Below the pieces are notes generated by a model. That model did not search any database, was not told the origin of the DNA, and was given only the letters and a program-made list of their open reading frames with translations. A program made the position numbers and the translations under genes. Shown here in pieces: positions 63,380 through 64,000 of a DNA stretch of 64,000 bases. This stretch comes from Streptomyces roseolus (GTDB lineage Bacteria > Actinomycetota > Actinomycetes > Streptomycetales > Streptomycetaceae): contig NZ_BMTV01000004.1 of assembly GCF_014649855.1 (NCBI RefSeq), positions 1 to 64,000 on the forward strand. The letters run 5' to 3'. Position 1 is the stretch's first letter. Every line of letters starts with the position of its first letter.

Positions 63380-63865
63380 ATGGCTACCTGGCTCGACAGC
63401 ACCGACTTCGCCCGCTACGCGCTCATCCCGGAGGAAATCCTTCCGACGTGGGAAGGGACCGAGGCGGAGGAGGTGATCGACGAGTACGTCTCGGCCCTGA
63501 GGATGGCCGGCCACGACATCCTGACGCTCGGCGCCGAGCCCCTGTCCGTCACCTGGCTCGCCGAGCCCCTCACGTTCGCGCGCTGGTGCTACGCCGACGA
63601 CGACACGGGACTGCTGTCCGCCGTCCACGCCGCCGGATCCGCCGACGGCTGGAAGGACGTCCTCACCCTCGGACTCGGAGGACGATACGTCCTGGCCGAC
63701 GCCGCCTACGAGGCCGACAGGATCCTCGACTCCCTGCAGGATGCACAGCAGCCGGCGGAGGCGCTCCGCGTCGAACTGTCACCGGGCCGCTATCGCGTCC
63801 AGTCCCTGATCGTCGATCCCGACCCCAATACACAGTTCATGTTGGAACGGCTGCTGCCCGAATGA
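63380..63865 (+). CDS. Imm21-like immunity family protein (putative)
   Basis: The protein has 161 residues. MATWLDSTDFARYALIPEEILPTWEGTEAEEVIDEY and ILTLGAEPLSVTWLAEPLTFARWCYADDDTGLL follow the pattern I associate with the Imm21 family of predicted polymorphic-toxin immunity proteins: an N-terminal WxxS...W and a central L.LGdeP...W...FvRW. ATG at 63380 is used; ATG at 63368 is possible, and neither has a good SD. No cognate toxin gene is visible within the window. The role is inferred, and a stand-alone orphan immunity protein is the simplest reading. Confidence 0.6.
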   Translation: MATWLDSTDFARYALIPEEILPTWEGTEAEEVIDEYVSALRMAGHDILTLGAEPLSVTWLAEPLTFARWCYADDDTGLLSAVHAAGSADGWKDVLTLGLGGRYVLADAAYEADRILDSLQDAQQPAEALRVELSPGRYRVQSLIVDPDPNTQFMLERLLPE

Positions 63866-63905
63866 TCGACAAGCCCGAGGTCTTTCCCTCTGGTGGGATG
63901 CGGTC

Positions 63906-64000
63906 ATGTACTACGACGATCTCAGCCCCTACGCCTACCCCGTCACCGAGGACGGCGACGTGTTCACCGAGGTCGGCAGCGGCGTGCGGTTCGTCACCGT
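63906..64000 (+). CDS. Partial CDS of unknown function, runs off the window
   Basis: Thirty-one complete codons (MYYDDLSPYAYPVTEDGDVF...) begin at ATG 63906, with GGTGGGATG just upstream as a weak SD, and continue past the window end. The start resembles small uncharacterised actinobacterial proteins beginning MYYxDLSPY. It follows the Imm21-like gene by 40 nt on the same strand. No function can be given. Confidence 0.55.
   Translation, partial: MYYDDLSPYAYPVTEDGDVFTEVGSGVRFVT

Noticed and set aside
61006..64000. Duplicate of the tRNA-Arg 3' end as an attachment site
   Set aside because: No second copy of the TTCGAGTCCTGC segment was found before the window end.

Overview
This is a high-GC actinobacterial chromosome segment that reads as Streptomyces. 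The evidence is extreme third-position G+C, many GTG starts, a class-E-type LAETG sortase signal, the complete chitosan-oligosaccharide operon csnR-E-F-G-H-K in its known streptomycete order, and an ssbB-dynB-dynA block of sporulation genes. No phage, transposase, CRISPR array or rRNA is visible. There is one tRNA gene, tRNA-Arg(UCU).

Layout. 0-2.9 kb: an HPP membrane protein with a flavin-barrel protein, and a divergent VOC/CGNR pair. 3-6.4 kb: a large secreted S8 protease. 6.4-7.6 kb: an ECF sigma factor with a membrane protein, divergent from asd. 8.9-11.5 kb: pepN. 11.6-16.2 kb: allantoicase, a LysR regulator, two EamA exporters and a divergent MarR regulator. 16.3-18.9 kb: malQ between a small membrane protein and a small Pro-rich repeat ORF. 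19.2-22.5 kb: a secreted GH84-type glycosidase. 22.5-24.4 kb: an HNH nuclease and an MscS channel. 24.5-31.4 kb: the csn operon behind a promoter with a perfect ROK-type palindrome.

31.7-43.2 kb is the most interesting region. It is a compact seven-gene operon holding a GlnX-like membrane sensor, a GlnH-like amino-acid-binding protein, a coiled-coil protein, PknG, a PP2C phosphatase, a vWA protein and an FHA protein. The FHA protein carries about 475 residues of collagen-like Gly-X-Y sequence. PknG, the phosphatase and the FHA protein share zinc ribbons at their N-termini. This looks like the mycobacterial GlnX-GlnH-PknG amino-acid-sensing pathway extended with a phosphatase and two phospho-signalling adaptors, partly resembling the kinase/PP2C/vWA triads linked to Ter systems.

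43.3-51 kb: a group II truncated haemoglobin and an ABC exporter with two FtsX-type permeases and one ATPase. 51-56 kb: a membrane protein, a conserved hypothetical, a thioesterase, the ABC-F factor ettA and a thioester-domain surface protein. 56.3-60.6 kb: ssbB, a 20-bp tandem-repeat block, dynB and dynA. From the tRNA-Arg at 60.9 kb to the window end the content turns accessory: an exonuclease-BRCT-BRCT-TerD fusion, an Imm21-like protein and a truncated unknown gene. Coordinates and starts were derived by eye from reading frames, Shine-Dalgarno matches and family lengths. Names rest on recognised motifs, not on database searches.
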